The notes beneath the pieces were generated by a model. It saw only the letters and a list, made by a program, of their open reading frames with translations, was not told where the DNA came from and searched no databases. 64,000 nucleotides of DNA from Nomia melanderi (Eukaryota; Arthropoda; Insecta; Hymenoptera; Halictidae): the NCBI RefSeq assembly GCF_051020985.1, contig NC_134999.1:24337160-24401159 (forward strand), written 5' to 3'. Position 1 is the first letter of the stretch. Every line of letters starts with the position of its first letter. Position numbers and translations under genes: made by a program. Shown here in pieces: positions 30,604-43,169 of the stretch.

Positions 30604-33600
30604 ATGTCGTTCTCGAAAGCCAAAATCCAGAGATTCAACGAATTCAAAAGTAAGTACTCAACTCTCTGCACTAAACTAGTCTATCGAGACTTTGATTGAT
30701 TTAGCATTTAGAAATATCTCTTACCTTTTAATTATTGCAAAATGAAAATCAGGAAGGGGTCACTTTGACTAATTTGGTGGTAGTATTAACGTTTTCGAAA
30801 TTTGTTTATAAATGCATTTTCTACGTTGTGTTAACATTGTCTTGTTTATTTTGAGAGTCCTGAACTTAACTTTTTGCCGGGAAACTTATTATATATTATT
30901 ATAAATTATACATCGAATGCTTAAACGATAGAAACACTCTCTTGCTGTTCGAGTAATTAAATCATTGGTTTAACTTAGTGCTCCAAATACGAACATCTCG
31001 CAAAATGTCGACATTTCGCAAAGGACGTTTCAGCGGGAACTCTTCTGTTCCATTGTTTAAATTTACATTATTCATTTACTGAAGAATGATTATTGCTTGA
31101 TATAGTTCCTTAATACGATTCTCATTGTGTATACATTGAAAGATTGAATAAAAGATTGCCAAAGCAAACGGTTGTAGTTCATTCTTTGAAGATCGATACG
31201 ATTGAACGGTGATTATTGTTTAATATAGTTTCTTAATACGATTCTCATTGTGTGAATATTGGAATGTTGAGTAAAAGTTGTAGTTTATTTGGAGAATATT
31301 AATATACTGCGAACTTAATGAATTAATCGAACGTACGCATTGTATCTTGGCGCAAGTACTTTGCATTTCCATTTCGCTAAAAACTAACTACCAGATTTCT
31401 TCTTTTGCAATTATTAAGACACGTTCTGAATTATTGTGTAATAACAGTGTGCAAATTGAATAGAAAATTAATTATAGCCTGAACAAACGCTTCGAGTTTC
31501 TACAGAGTTTCAACTGTCGGTAGTTTTGGAGTTAAGAATCCAAAAGTTTCTCACTGGAAATACTCGACATTTCCTAGCGAGATACATCTTTTGAAACTAT
31601 GCTGAGATTGCACAGAAATTGACATTGATTCATTGCACAAAGTTTAATAAATATCAAATTTTGTTGTCAAATCAATTTGCGACTGAGCCTCTAGACTGCA
31701 AAGTTTCAATGTTCATTTCATTAGAATAAATTCACTCTAGTCAAACTAGTATCAATAACTGTAACATAAATAAACTAATGACAATATCAAGTGAAGAACA
31801 CAAGAGTAAACTAATATTGTACAAAGTTTAATAAATATCAAACTTCGTTGTCAAATCAATTTGCGACTGAGCCTTTAGACTGCAAAGTTTCAATTTTCAT
31901 TTCATGATTAGAATAAATTCTGATAACTGTAATATAAATAAACTAATGACAATATCAAGCGAAGAACACAAGAGTAAACTAATTGGAGGTTTAAATATTG
32001 CGCAAGGGTGGCAGGGAAGAAGCGAGAGGAAGTGAAACGGAGGGTCAGTTTCGTTGCAGGGTGCACCTGGTAATTCTATGACCCCATACAGACGTAACCG
32101 TCTCCACGGTGTACTGTGAAGTGAATAAAATTTCCCATGACGGTGTGCCCCTCGCATTTAAAAACCACACTCCCCTACTGTCGCGTCCGTTTCTCACGTA
32201 TCGCCCGTTGCACGAGAACTTCTTTTCTCCCCTGCCGATCGACGTTTCTTTTGTCTAATCGATACGGGAATAAAAATTATACACTGCGCAGTAATAGAAA
32301 AAATTCAAAAAACGTTCAATAAAAATATGAAATGTTAGAAACGTTAGAATGTTTAAGAACAGTTGAGTTAAATGAAAAAATTACGCCGTAAATATAACGG
32401 CAGTAATAGAAAAAAATTCAGAAAATGTTCAATAAAAATATGAAATGTTAGATACGTTAGGACGTTTAACAGTTGAGTTAAATGAAAAAACGTCAAAACG
32501 TTAAACATTCGATCTTCTATTTCGGTGAGCTCTTCTTTACCGTCTGAGTCCGAGCGACAAGATGGCGCTTCTCTTACATTACATTACATTGTTTCGGAGT
32601 TTTCATAATTATTCATTTTTATTTCTTTTAACGATCGCACTATTTAATTTGTTCATGTAAAAATAGAAAAGTAGTTTCTAAATTTAAAGGAAAAAGGTTT
32701 TAATATGTAGCATTCCGTTTTAAAAAATGGTCACCCTTGTTATAAAAATGTTAAAAGTACAAGAGAATTTAGATATGATATAGTATTGCTAGGAAAATGT
32801 ACAAATTTCTCTAAATAAACTATGTTATTCGCTAGAATTGAATAACAAATGTTTACAGACAATGTCCCTCCACCAGGAGCGTACGACCCGAAATTTGACA
32901 CGAAGGTGAAGGGATTGGTGATCGAGAAGACAGAGAGATTCAACGACAATAAGAGCGTAGTCAGCGCGGAATGCAATTTGTCGGTCTCCGACAAGAGCAC
33001 TGGCAACGCGGTGCCCAGTTTCAGAACGGTGAGAAATGAATAATAGAATTCAAATCATAATTTGCTAATTCAAAGCATAATTTCACACTAGAACTAGTTC
33101 GGATTCCTTGTTTCGCAATGATACCTTAAACATTGGAATGATTAATGATTTCGAAAACAGCTTTGAATATTCGAAGAAACTGAGAAAACTATTACAAATT
33201 TTATAGAATTACATATCAATCATATTGAATGCTTAATTGTTAATTGTTTTCATCTATTTAGCTCCAACTTAAGTAATTTTAAGTTAGCTAATTGCTACAA
33301 TTTTTATAGGACATGTCAATCATATTGAATGCTTAATTTTTGATAATTGCAAGAATTAGTTTTCAGTAACTTAAGTAATTTTAAGTTAGTTAATCGTTAC
33401 AATTTTCATGGGATCACATATCAATTATGAATGCTTTGTAGTTCTAGCGTTAATTGTTGCAAGAATTAGTTTTCAGCTGTTTAACTAAGTAATTTCAAGT
33501 TGGAGCTAAGGAATTGAGTAATTTTCTCTTTAATTATATTTCCTCCATTGAACCTTGGACATTTCCTATACAATTTGAAGAAACCTCGACGAACGATTTG

Positions 33601-36600
33601 AAACTCTCAATGACGTTTCTATAAACTAATGATCTTTGGTTTCAGCCGCAACTTCCGCGGAAGAAAACGACTACAAGGCCATGTTCGAAGACAAAGCCGC
33701 GAGCGCTTCTTCCCAGCGACAGCAAATTGAAGTACAAATCGGAGCACCAGCTCGCTGATCTGCAGATAGAATGCGAGAACAAGAACAAGACTATACAAGA
33801 GTACGAGAAGTACATCGAGGAGATAAAGGAAGATCGGAAGAAGTTGGAGTCGCAGCTGGAAGAGCTGCTCAGGAAGCAAACGGAAGTGGAAGGACAGTAC
33901 AAAAAGGACATCGAGACAATGGTGAGCAAACATTTTATTCGAAAATAAATAATAGCACGTTTAATGAGTAATAGAAATAATTAATAATTAATGAGTAATA
34001 GTAATAATTAATAAGTAATAGCAACTTTATGTGTTTATCATGTGATTTTTATTTTTAGGCGAACTTGCAGTTGGAAGTATTGAACAGTCACGACGAGAAG
34101 CACCAAATAGAAATGAAACGCGTTCGCTGTCAGCTTTTGGAAATTTCAGAGGAGAAGGAGCAGGAAGTTCGTACTAGGAAAACCATGGAGAACGACCTTA
34201 GAAACCGCATCGAGGATTTGGTGAAGAGAATAGCTGTGCTGGAGTCTGAACTGGAGAAGAAGAGGCAGGATAACGAGGACAAAGTAATTTCGTGTTGAGT
34301 TAGAATGTCGCGATGAAGGTTTCGAATAGAATAATTCAATTCGATTAAGAATTAAAATAGAATTAATAGTTCTAATCAATTAATTAGAATAGAATTAACA
34401 GTTCTATTCACCTAATTCAAATAGAATGAATAATTCAATTCAATTAATTCAAATAAGAATAAAGTGGCTACATTGTTCACAGTTCATAAAGAAATCATAG
34501 AGACATCATCATTACTATTCATTTATTCTTTAAGATATACGATGATTCTGACTGTTGTATCGGTTTCTAGACTCAAACGCTCGAAAAAGAGGTCGAAGAT
34601 TTGACGATGCAGTTAGAGAAGTTAAGCGTACTCCGCACGCAGGAAGTGAGTATACTGGAGGAAGAAAAGTATAAATTAAACGTGGATATCGGTCGTCTGA
34701 CCGATCAACTTGCCGAATGCGACGAGAGGTTGAAGGAAGCGATCGCCGAGGGCGACGAGAAAGTGAGTCTCGAGTTATTCCGCGCAAACTGTCGCTCAAT
34801 TATCTCCTAATTGTAATAATCAATTGCGAAAGATCAATTCAGAAATATCAGAAATTCTTCTAATTTCAAAGACATTTACGATCGGTTAACACCGATCGAT
34901 TTTTCTTCTGTACCAAAGAAAAGCAGGAGCAATTGTTAATTATTTGACGTTGCAATGTTGCATTACACTATCATCAACTTAGTTACATTATTAAATATTT
35001 GAATTTTATATCGGTTATCTCGTTTGTTACGATTGTTTCCTAGTCATTCGTTAACGAAATAATATGCACGCAGGTGAACGCGATGATTAGAGAAGCAACG
35101 ATTGCAGTGAAAGAAGAGATGCAGAGAACCGCGGAGAGATACAAGACGTGTTTAGCTCGAGTGGAGAGGGAACGAGCGGAATTGGACGAGAAACTGTTGC
35201 TGAAGGATGCCGAGATCTCCAGACTGTCCATAATGCTCGAGGAACTGAAAACCTCCGCTGAAACCCAGGTAAACAAGTAGAATACGAGTCTATTCAATCA
35301 GAAAACGTTACGTTTTCATTCTACTGGCGAACGAACCGTGGATCTTCGCCGAGAGGACGTCGGTATGCGAGGATTTAAGTGATTACATTTATGCACGTCG
35401 TGCAGGGTTTGTTGCCTGTGTTTATAATCAGCCACGATGAATGCTGAGGAGCAATTATCCACAGAACAAACGATTTCGCGTATGAACGAGTCGGGATAGA
35501 AAGAATAGCTTCGTTCCCAGCGGAAGTTTCGTTCGTCGCGAATGCGCGACAGACACGGTGCACGCGGTAATTGCTTTAACTTTGCGGAATTAGCTGTTCA
35601 AGTTTCTCGTTTCGAGGAACAGCGGAAATTTATTGGACACGTTATTACGCACGCGGAACGAGCGCCGTTTATTTGAAAGAAGGAACAAAGGACCTGCGCG
35701 CGACAAACGCTGGGTTTACGGGGCGCGTCAATTTGACGTGTATTGAATTTTATTAACATTCCTGAGTCGGAGTTTTTAACGCGTTAAATGTCGCGTCGGT
35801 CACCGATGATTTGCTCGACGCAAATTGCGGTACGCGTTACTCGGCTATGTCGGTCAGAGATTAATTCCGATCGAAAGCTTGGGAGACTTTCAGTTGACCG
35901 TCTCTGACGTATAAAGTAAGCTTCGCGTTTAGAAGACGCAAATGGGTAATCCTTCGTCGAGATATTTTTCAAATAGATTATATTATTATGTCGTTTCCGG
36001 TGTTATCGGTAAGGAGAATCGTTCGCACTGCTCTCTACGATCTTTTCAAACGCATTTCTCAACTTAGGAGAGCTTCGGCCAAAGTCTGCAAATGGAGTTG
36101 GACCGAGCGGAGACCGAACTAGCAGAGAAGAAGGAAGAATTAAGAGCTCTGAAGGATCAAATTCGAGCGGAGGCAGCGGAAATGGTAGCTAGAAGAAAGA
36201 GGTATAGCTTCTTCTATTTACAAAGCTATGCCACGCAACTGTCGCCATTTTTCAAACACCTCGACAAATGTTTCGAATGAAAGTCTCCTGGACATCATCA
36301 AATACATCAGATTCCCAAGAAGCTTTAACTCTAGATTTACGGAGATTCATTGTCCTTGTTCTATTGTCCTCAGAAAAATTGATATTCGTTCACATAGATC
36401 TTAGAAATCAGTTTAAACGCAGACATCAATCAAAATCGACATAAGCGGTTAGCAAATAATGTTTATAAAATTCAATACCAGTCGAATTGACTCCTGTGAA
36501 TCTAGTGTTAAAAATCGAGATCATCTTAGTTTCTACGTCACAGAATATACTTAATTCATTCTCGTAGTCGATGCCAAGGAGTACCTTTTTAAATTGTCCT

Positions 36601-39600
36601 TGAGCTGACCTTGAGTATTGAAAATCACCCTTGATCAAGAAAACGATATCAGAATTTGTGGCAGAATTATTTAGTGGCAGATCCTGTATATATTTATTAA
36701 GATATTTATTTAGTAAGATATTTACTAAGATATTTACTAAGATATATATTTACTAAGCTATATATTCATTCACTAAGACATTTACTAAGACGCATTCCCT
36801 AAGAACAAATCTAACAAACATTAAAATTCTGCGTAGATTCGAAGTAATAATGGCGGAGAATCAATCATCAGTAGCCGCTCTGACGAAACGACTAGCGCAA
36901 AGCAACGCCGAGGTAGAAAGGCTACAGCGCGAATTGAAACGAGGGGAAGATTGCATAAACGAGCACCGCGATTTGTTGAACATCATGCGCAACAATTCGC
37001 AAATAGTCCACGTACAGGTGCACGCTTTGATGGAGCAGTTGGATGCAAAGAAGGGGTTGGTCAATCAACTGGAGATCGAAAGTTTGAGCGAAGTGGAGTC
37101 GGTCAGGTCGATTTTCGAAGCTAAAATCGAAGATCTCAGTGACATCGTCTCGAAGGAAATGACGAGATTGATCAGCGACTGCGAGGCGAAGGATGCTCAG
37201 AATGCTGAGGTACTTTTATAGTCTGTGTTTTACAGATCTATTGAATATTAAATATGTTAGTAATATTCTTCGTTGGAAACACGCATTATTTTCTGACGAA
37301 ATGCTAAGAGTTGCAAATAATAGTATTAACATGTAACAGTAACATTAACAATAATAGATTTATTGAATATTCATCCTATGCACTCGATATTTTTATTAGA
37401 AACACGCATTATTTTCTGACAAAATTTTCAGAGTTGCAAAGAAAACTAAATTCTTTTCATTCACTAAATAAATGAAATTACTAAAAAGAATTCACTGAAA
37501 AAATGAAATGAAAATTAAATTCTTTTCGTTCACTAAATAAATGAAATTACTGAATAAAAGAATTCAGTAAACAAATGAAATGAAAACTAAATTCTTTTCG
37601 TTCACTAAATAAATTGAAGTATTAAATAAAAGAATTCACTAAACAAATGAAATGAAAACTAAATTCCTTTCGTTCACTATATAAATGAAATGAAAGCTAA
37701 ATTCTTTTTCTGTATAAATTCTTTCGCAACTACGGTCGCTAGGATAACTTTGTCATCAATAAATGACTAGAAAACAAAGGGAAATCCTCAATTCATCTAT
37801 CCAGTTTTACGTCAGAGCATAATATTTAACAATATTTAATTTTCATCCAAAATTCAGTATGATTTTTCTAACTCTAATTTTTCTAACTTCCTCACGAGTC
37901 TAACTAGCAAGGGGTTAATGGTTAATTAATGTTTCTAACAACAATAGAATAAACTACAGTAAATCTCAGTAAATCTACCATGTCAAGGGTTAAAGTTTGA
38001 CTTTTAATTTATTGTTAGATGAAACATCAGCTCCAAGAAATGGCCGACCACCTGAATGGAGCGAAGGACATGCTACTCCAGTTGGAAGAATGGAACGACG
38101 CGCAGGAGTTGCAGATTTCACGAATAGAATTATTCAATTACAAACTTAATGAACAGTTGAAGAACAGTAAATTAGCGACGGAGGAAGCTAATCAGTTGCT
38201 GGAAACGCAATCTATAAAACATAAAGCTGCTATTGACAAGGTGAACGAAATGTACTTTCGTATTAACAATATGCAATTCCCATAAAAATTGTAACAATAG
38301 ATTATTGTCAGTTTCTTCAGACATTCATTATAGTACTGAAATGAATTGATTAGAAAATCAAAACGGTAGTTCTAGTGTTAACGCTTTGCACTCGACATTA
38401 TTCATTATAAACATTCATTGTCTTCTAATGATTTTTCTAGCATCAATTAAAGTCTGAACAGTTCAAACAATTCGAACAATTTCAAAAAGTCAATTGAATT
38501 GTTTTAATAGTTCTAGTGTTAATCTTTGCACTTGACGATATTCATTATAAACATTCATTATTTTCTAACGAAACGTTAACAATATTGTACACATTATGGA
38601 GCAGAATTGTTTTATTCCTGTTCCATGTGTTAATACTTTGTTCAACATTTTATACTGAATTCTTCATTATAAACGTTCATTATTTTCTAACAAAATGTCA
38701 ACAATATTGTACACATTATGGAGCAGAATTGTTTTATTTCTGTTCCATGTGTTAATACTTTATTCAACATTTTATACTGAATTCATTCTATAATTTCGTT
38801 GCGTACAAATGGCGGCTGAGAGTCGCCTCTCGAGAGGAAAGGGTTAATTATTCTAAAATGATTCAAATTTCAGGCGAATGCGAAGATTCAACAGCTGTCG
38901 GAAGCAATTAAGTCCTTCGAGAAGAAAGATAGCTTGATTCAAGATAAGACTGAGTTGCTGGAGAAAGAGAAAGCTCGCCGAGAGGCTGCCGAAGAGTAGG
39001 TTTCCTTGGTAGAAATTATTTCATATATTTGTTGTATGTTTGTTTATTAAATGAATAATTTGTTTGGAATATTTTAGAGAAGTTAAGAAGCTTCTTCGGC
39101 AGAATGCACGTCTGATGAACGATCACGAAGAAATTAGCGAGAAGTATGCGCAATTAATTGGCCATCAGAACCATAAACAGAGGATTAAGCACGTTTCACA
39201 GTTGAAAGACAAAATTAATCAATTGGAGCAGGTATGAGTCGTTTAAACGTGGATATTTATAATTATATAATTATATTATTGATATTTGCAATGTAGTTTT
39301 GTTGTTTAACATGAAATTTCTTAGAGAAAATGTGTGAGATGAAGAATGTAAATCATTTGAATTGTATTATTTATAGTAGAAATGTTTTCAAATAATTGTT
39401 TCATTGAATGAATTGTAGTAATTTTGTGTTTTTCAACAATATTGCTTATTGTTGATGCTTTTGTATAGTATAATTATTGATTTGTAGAGAAATAAGAATA
39501 ACAATCTTATAGTAAGAGGATTTTATGTTAAAATGAAGATGTTTTTCATCAGTATTGCTTCTCGTTGATGCTATATGTTGAGAATTTGGTGTTCTAATGA

Positions 39601-39796
39601 TGTGTTTTAGGATTTACGTTTAAAGACGAAGAAGATAGAACAGCAGCAGAAAACAATAGAAAAATTGAAGACAGAAGACAAACGTATGCACAGCAAGGGG
39701 AAGGAAAATGTAATAGGTATTACCAAGGACACGTACACAACACCTGTATCATCTCCACTTAAGCCATTAACACCGTTAAGAAGTAGGAACGACTAG
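30604..39796 (+). CDS. Hmmr: Hyaluronan-mediated motility receptor (HMMR/RHAMM-like) coiled-coil protein
   Basis: Join 30604-30649, 32859-33028, 33646-33921, 34059-34283, 34571-34762, 35074-35268, 36068-36201, 36837-37209, 38019-38240, 38874-38995, 39078-39231, 39611-39796; 2295 nt, 764 residues (human about 724). Family knowledge: a centrosome and spindle protein that binds microtubules and dynein and focuses spindle poles; the receptor name reflects a debated extracellular role. Seen: the conserved N-terminus MSFSKAKIQRFNEFK then PPPGAYDPKF, a basic Thr/Ser region, nearly continuous heptad-rich coiled coil (about 130-700) and the diagnostic C-terminal block YAQLIGHQNHKQRIKHVSQL, with a short Pro/Thr tail (TPVSSPLKPLTPLRS) holding possible mitotic phosphorylation sites. 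The 36201 donor (AG|GTATAG) and 38995 donor (A|GTAGGT) are the joins that keep frame; simpler alternatives hit stops. Confidence 0.92.
30650..32858 (+). repeat. HMMR first intron with three tandem duplications
   Basis: A 184-bp direct duplication spans 31633-31985 (both copies start at TTG(C/T)ACAAAGTTTAATAAA), a 112-bp duplication spans 32289-32503 (CAGTAATAGAAAAAA), and a weaker one lies near 31090-31280 (CTTAATACGATTCTCATTG). A degraded family A MITE end is at about 30945-31025. Confidence 0.75.
36329..36507. mobile_element. TTAA-flanked MITE, family C variant, in HMMR intron
   Basis: Ends CTCTAGATTTACGG and GTGAATCTAGTG with TTAA at 36325-36328 and 36508-36511, 179 bp; partner of 5458-5636. 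Confidence 0.82.
37440..37700. repeat. Tandem repeat, about 71-bp unit, in HMMR intron
   Basis: About four units carrying AAATTCTTTTCGTTCACTAA, at roughly 37518, 37589 and 37661 with a partial unit before. Confidence 0.8.
38541..38783. repeat. Tandem duplication, 122-bp unit, in HMMR intron
   Basis: TTCATTATAAAC(A/G)TTCATT begins both copies (38541, 38663); almost identical over ATATTGTACACATTATGGAG. The third start at about 38781 is truncated. A family C end (GGTAGTTCTAGTG then TTAA) lies at about 38363-38380. Confidence 0.85.
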
Positions 39797-40252
39797 CTTT
39801 TAATTTCTCATAGATGATGTGCTTCATTTTATGATTAGGATCAAATTCATTCGAACGGAAATAGGTGTATAAATAACTGTAACACGAATATGTACGCGGC
39901 AATTTATATACATATGTACTGGAATACTTCTGTTTACAGTATACTTCAATACGAGAAGCTTGTAAATCAGTATATAGTGAACTATAGTATATATATATAT
40001 AGAATTGTAATGCATTAATCCTAGCAAATTTTATATTTATTTCACGCAACCGATGCATTCACCGTGAAATCGATCGTTTAGTTTGATAGGATCTGTTAAA
40101 AGTCTGTGATGATTATGTTTAGTTATAAAGTTTATAAGCAATATGATCTACTGAAGTGTATATGCAGTTTAGAAGCTTAATGTTAAAAAGTGTATCAGTA
40201 CGATCAATTTATTTTTCCCATCGATATTTCCAAATGTTTAATTTTATACAGA

Positions 40253-40258
40253 AATAAA
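40253..40258 (+). promoter_or_regulatory. Poly(A) signal for HMMR
   Basis: AATAAA 457 bp after the stop, within AT-rich 3' flank. Confidence 0.5.
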
Positions 40259-40849
40259 TGCATTTTGTACTGAGACTTCATCCCCTGAATGAATAAATGT
40301 CGAATATCATTACTATTTGTATTCGGAGTTTATTTTTGTTTAAATATGGGTGAACGAGATGGTTTTGTATTGTTAATTAGGTTACGTTTGTGACAGTTTG
40401 ATTAAATTTAACAACTTGCAACCCCTTGAACCCCCTCGAGAGGGTTAAAGTGGCTTTTAATTGTACATCACTGAATTTAAAGCTCAGAACTTTCATATTT
40501 TTAGAGATTATAGGTTATTTTAATTTCTTATTTATTTATTTTTATTTTTTATTCTATTTCATTATTGTTTTCTTTGTCTTTTTTTAATTTTTTGGTAGGA
40601 AAAGAGTTCAACGGCTGTATAAAAGATATATTTATTTATAACATTCAGTAAATTATTCATTAGAAATATTTTTATTACCAACTTCTATGACAAATTGTTT
40701 AAAAAAATTATTTATAAAAAGAATACCAGAAATATAAAGAAAAGAATTAAAAAATTATAAGCTATTTTTTGAACAATAATTTTTAACAATAATTTCAGTT
40801 TTTAACAATAAATAATAAGAAAAAGAATTTAATTTTATCAAAAAACAGT

Positions 40850-41352
40850 GGCACCTCTGGTGGCAAAACGCCCAAACTGATAGCCAAATGTTACCGATGT
40901 AAAAGTAAGAAGGCCGACTGCAGCGCCTCTGTTGGCAATAGCCCCAAACTGGTATCCAAATGTTACCGATGTGGAAATTCACACCGGCGACTGCAGCGCC
41001 ACACGTGGCAAAACGCTCAAACTGGTAGCCAAAAGTTATCGACTCAGGAGTGAACAAGGTTAGATTGCAGCGCCACCCGTGGCAAAATGCCCAAACTGGT
41101 AGCCAACTGTTACCGATGTGGTAAGCCACTCCTTCGACTGCAGCGCCATCTGTGGCGAAATACTGAAACCGCAGTTCTTCCTGCTACGCTAGATGGCGCC
41201 ACAGTCGATCGAGTGAATTTCCACATCGGTAACAGTTGGCTACCAGTTTGGGCATTTTGTCACGGGTGGCGCTGCAGTCTAACCTTGTGAATTTCCACAT
41301 CGGTAACATTTGGCTACAAGTTTGAGAATTTTGCCACGGATGGCGCTGAAGT
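40850..41352. repeat. GC-rich array of about 73-bp units that inverts midway
   Basis: The core GTTACCGATGT recurs at about 40890, 40962, 41035 (diverged) and 41109 on the plus strand, spaced 72-74 bp, each with CTGCAGCGCCA, a GTGGCAAAA(T/C)GC block and CAAACTGGTAGCC. After about 41190 the same unit appears reverse-complemented (ACATCGGTAAC at about 41223 and 41297, 74 bp apart). The array is much more GC-rich than its flanks. Confidence 0.88.
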
Positions 41353-42960
41353 CATCATAATATTAAATAAATATTATTTATCACTTTATAAAATAAGAAT
41401 AAATAATGGAATAGTCAGTTTTGCAATGGTAAGCACTTGAATTTTGTTTAGCGTTGATTTTTCCTCCAATCAAATGATGTTTTTTAGACATAACCTCAAA
41501 TAAAAAGTGCTCTGTCAAAGAAAAGGTACATAAGTAAAGTCTGGTTGTCTTTGTCATCAGATGCAAAGTTAAAATATACTTTAGAGTGTTAGCTTATATA
41601 TTTACAAGTAAGATGTTTAAATAAAGATAACATTCTTGAAGACTGTAAACAAACGTGGGGTATGCAAGAAGTGATACAAACAGTAGGACCTTATTTCAAT
41701 TTCAAGTACTACGATATGAAACAGTTATTACAGAATATTTTATTATAATTATGAGTATGTATTTGTTAATTATATGTTTAATTTCAAATTCTTAATTACA
41801 GATTAAAATCCAGTAAGAAGTACTATATGCACATATTGCGAAGCTTCAATCTAAGGTGAAAAGGCTTAAGAAAATGATTGAAGAGATTGTTTCCTTTATA
41901 AGTGGTATTATTTCAAGTTCATTTTGTTACATATAATTATAATATGTAATTTAGTATTGTGTATTTTTAATTAAACATTAAAGTAGGAGACTTTGTAATG
42001 CAATTAAAGCTATTGAAAGGAAAAGTAGTAATATAGACAGTACGATTGAATAACATAGAACACCTCACAGAGAATTCTGTTATATTTTTATATGAATTAT
42101 TGTTTAAATAATGTAATTGTAAATCTAACAAAAGGATTACAAAGAAATAACAATTAACTCATTGTTATTATCACATATAAACTGTCCATAAAATACCCAA
42201 GTATATTAGATCTCATATAATGCATATTAAATACATTATATTTATTAGTATATTATTATATGTTATAATATTAAATAAATTATAATATATTAGTATATTA
42301 TTACGTATGTCATATTATTAAATAAATTAGAATACATTAGTATATTATTATATATATTATATTAATTAAATAAATTATATACATTAATATATTATTATAT
42401 ATGTCATATTATTAAATAAATTATAATATATTAGTAAATTATTATATACGTCATATTATTAAATATATTACATATATCAGTATATTATTATATACATTAT
42501 ATCATTAAATAAATCATAATACATTAGTATTACATAATTCTTCCCATGATTCATCATTAAAATCACTAGTCCTATTTACCAGACACACCCCCAATATCTC
42601 TAAGAAAACACTAAAAATACTCCAAAAACAAAACCGTATAAATGCCGCAGCAGAGAAGGTAATTACACGTTTGAATGGCTGGAAATAAATTTTGATAAAA
42701 CCTATTAAAATTATTAAGCAGGCGTGCGCATGATTAAGTTTGATTATGCTCGACCATGCGCTCGGCGCTGTTGCGTGTGTTGCTATTATGCATTCCCTTC
42801 GTGACGGCTCTTGACACAAGCAATCACTGTTCTACGTAGGTACTGCTCTCTGAACCTATTCTAAGGTCAATAGGCACATGAATTTTAAACATCGTTGTCA
42901 GCTTCCTTGCTCTAATTAGACTCCGTCTTATTTTGCATTCCGCGTGCAGTGATGAATGAT
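41353..42960. repeat. AT-rich intergenic DNA with 48-bp minisatellite (about 42230-42535)
   Basis: Six units of roughly 48 bp of the form cat(a)ttattaaataaattataatacattagtatattatta. The remainder shows no supported gene. 42690-42840 is a short GC-richer island (CTCGGCGCTGTTGCGTG). Confidence 0.75.
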
Positions 42961-43014
42961 AATGTCCGATTTAATTAGAATCCTCCATCTTTTATTTATC
43001 TAAATATCTTTTAA

Positions 43015-43169
43015 CACTAAAACTACCAATGACTTCTTTTGCAATTAAAAAGAAATGTTTGGGAAATTAGAGAACCTGATTTAATTGTACCTGAACTGAA
43101 ATATAAACTATCTTAATAGTTTTATAAACAAATTTGGAGAAGTCAATTCAATTGCTCGTAGTTCTAGTG
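43015..43169. mobile_element. MITE, family C (short copy)
   Basis: Ends CACTAAAACTACCAATG and CGTAGTTCTAGTG. TTAA precedes; the right flank is TTAG, probably a mutated duplication. Confidence 0.75.

Noticed and set aside
36182..36187. GTAGCT as donor of HMMR exon 7
   Set aside because: It would leave phase 0, and no acceptor before the next exon gives an open frame in that phase; AG|GTATAG at 36201/36202 joins cleanly to 36837.
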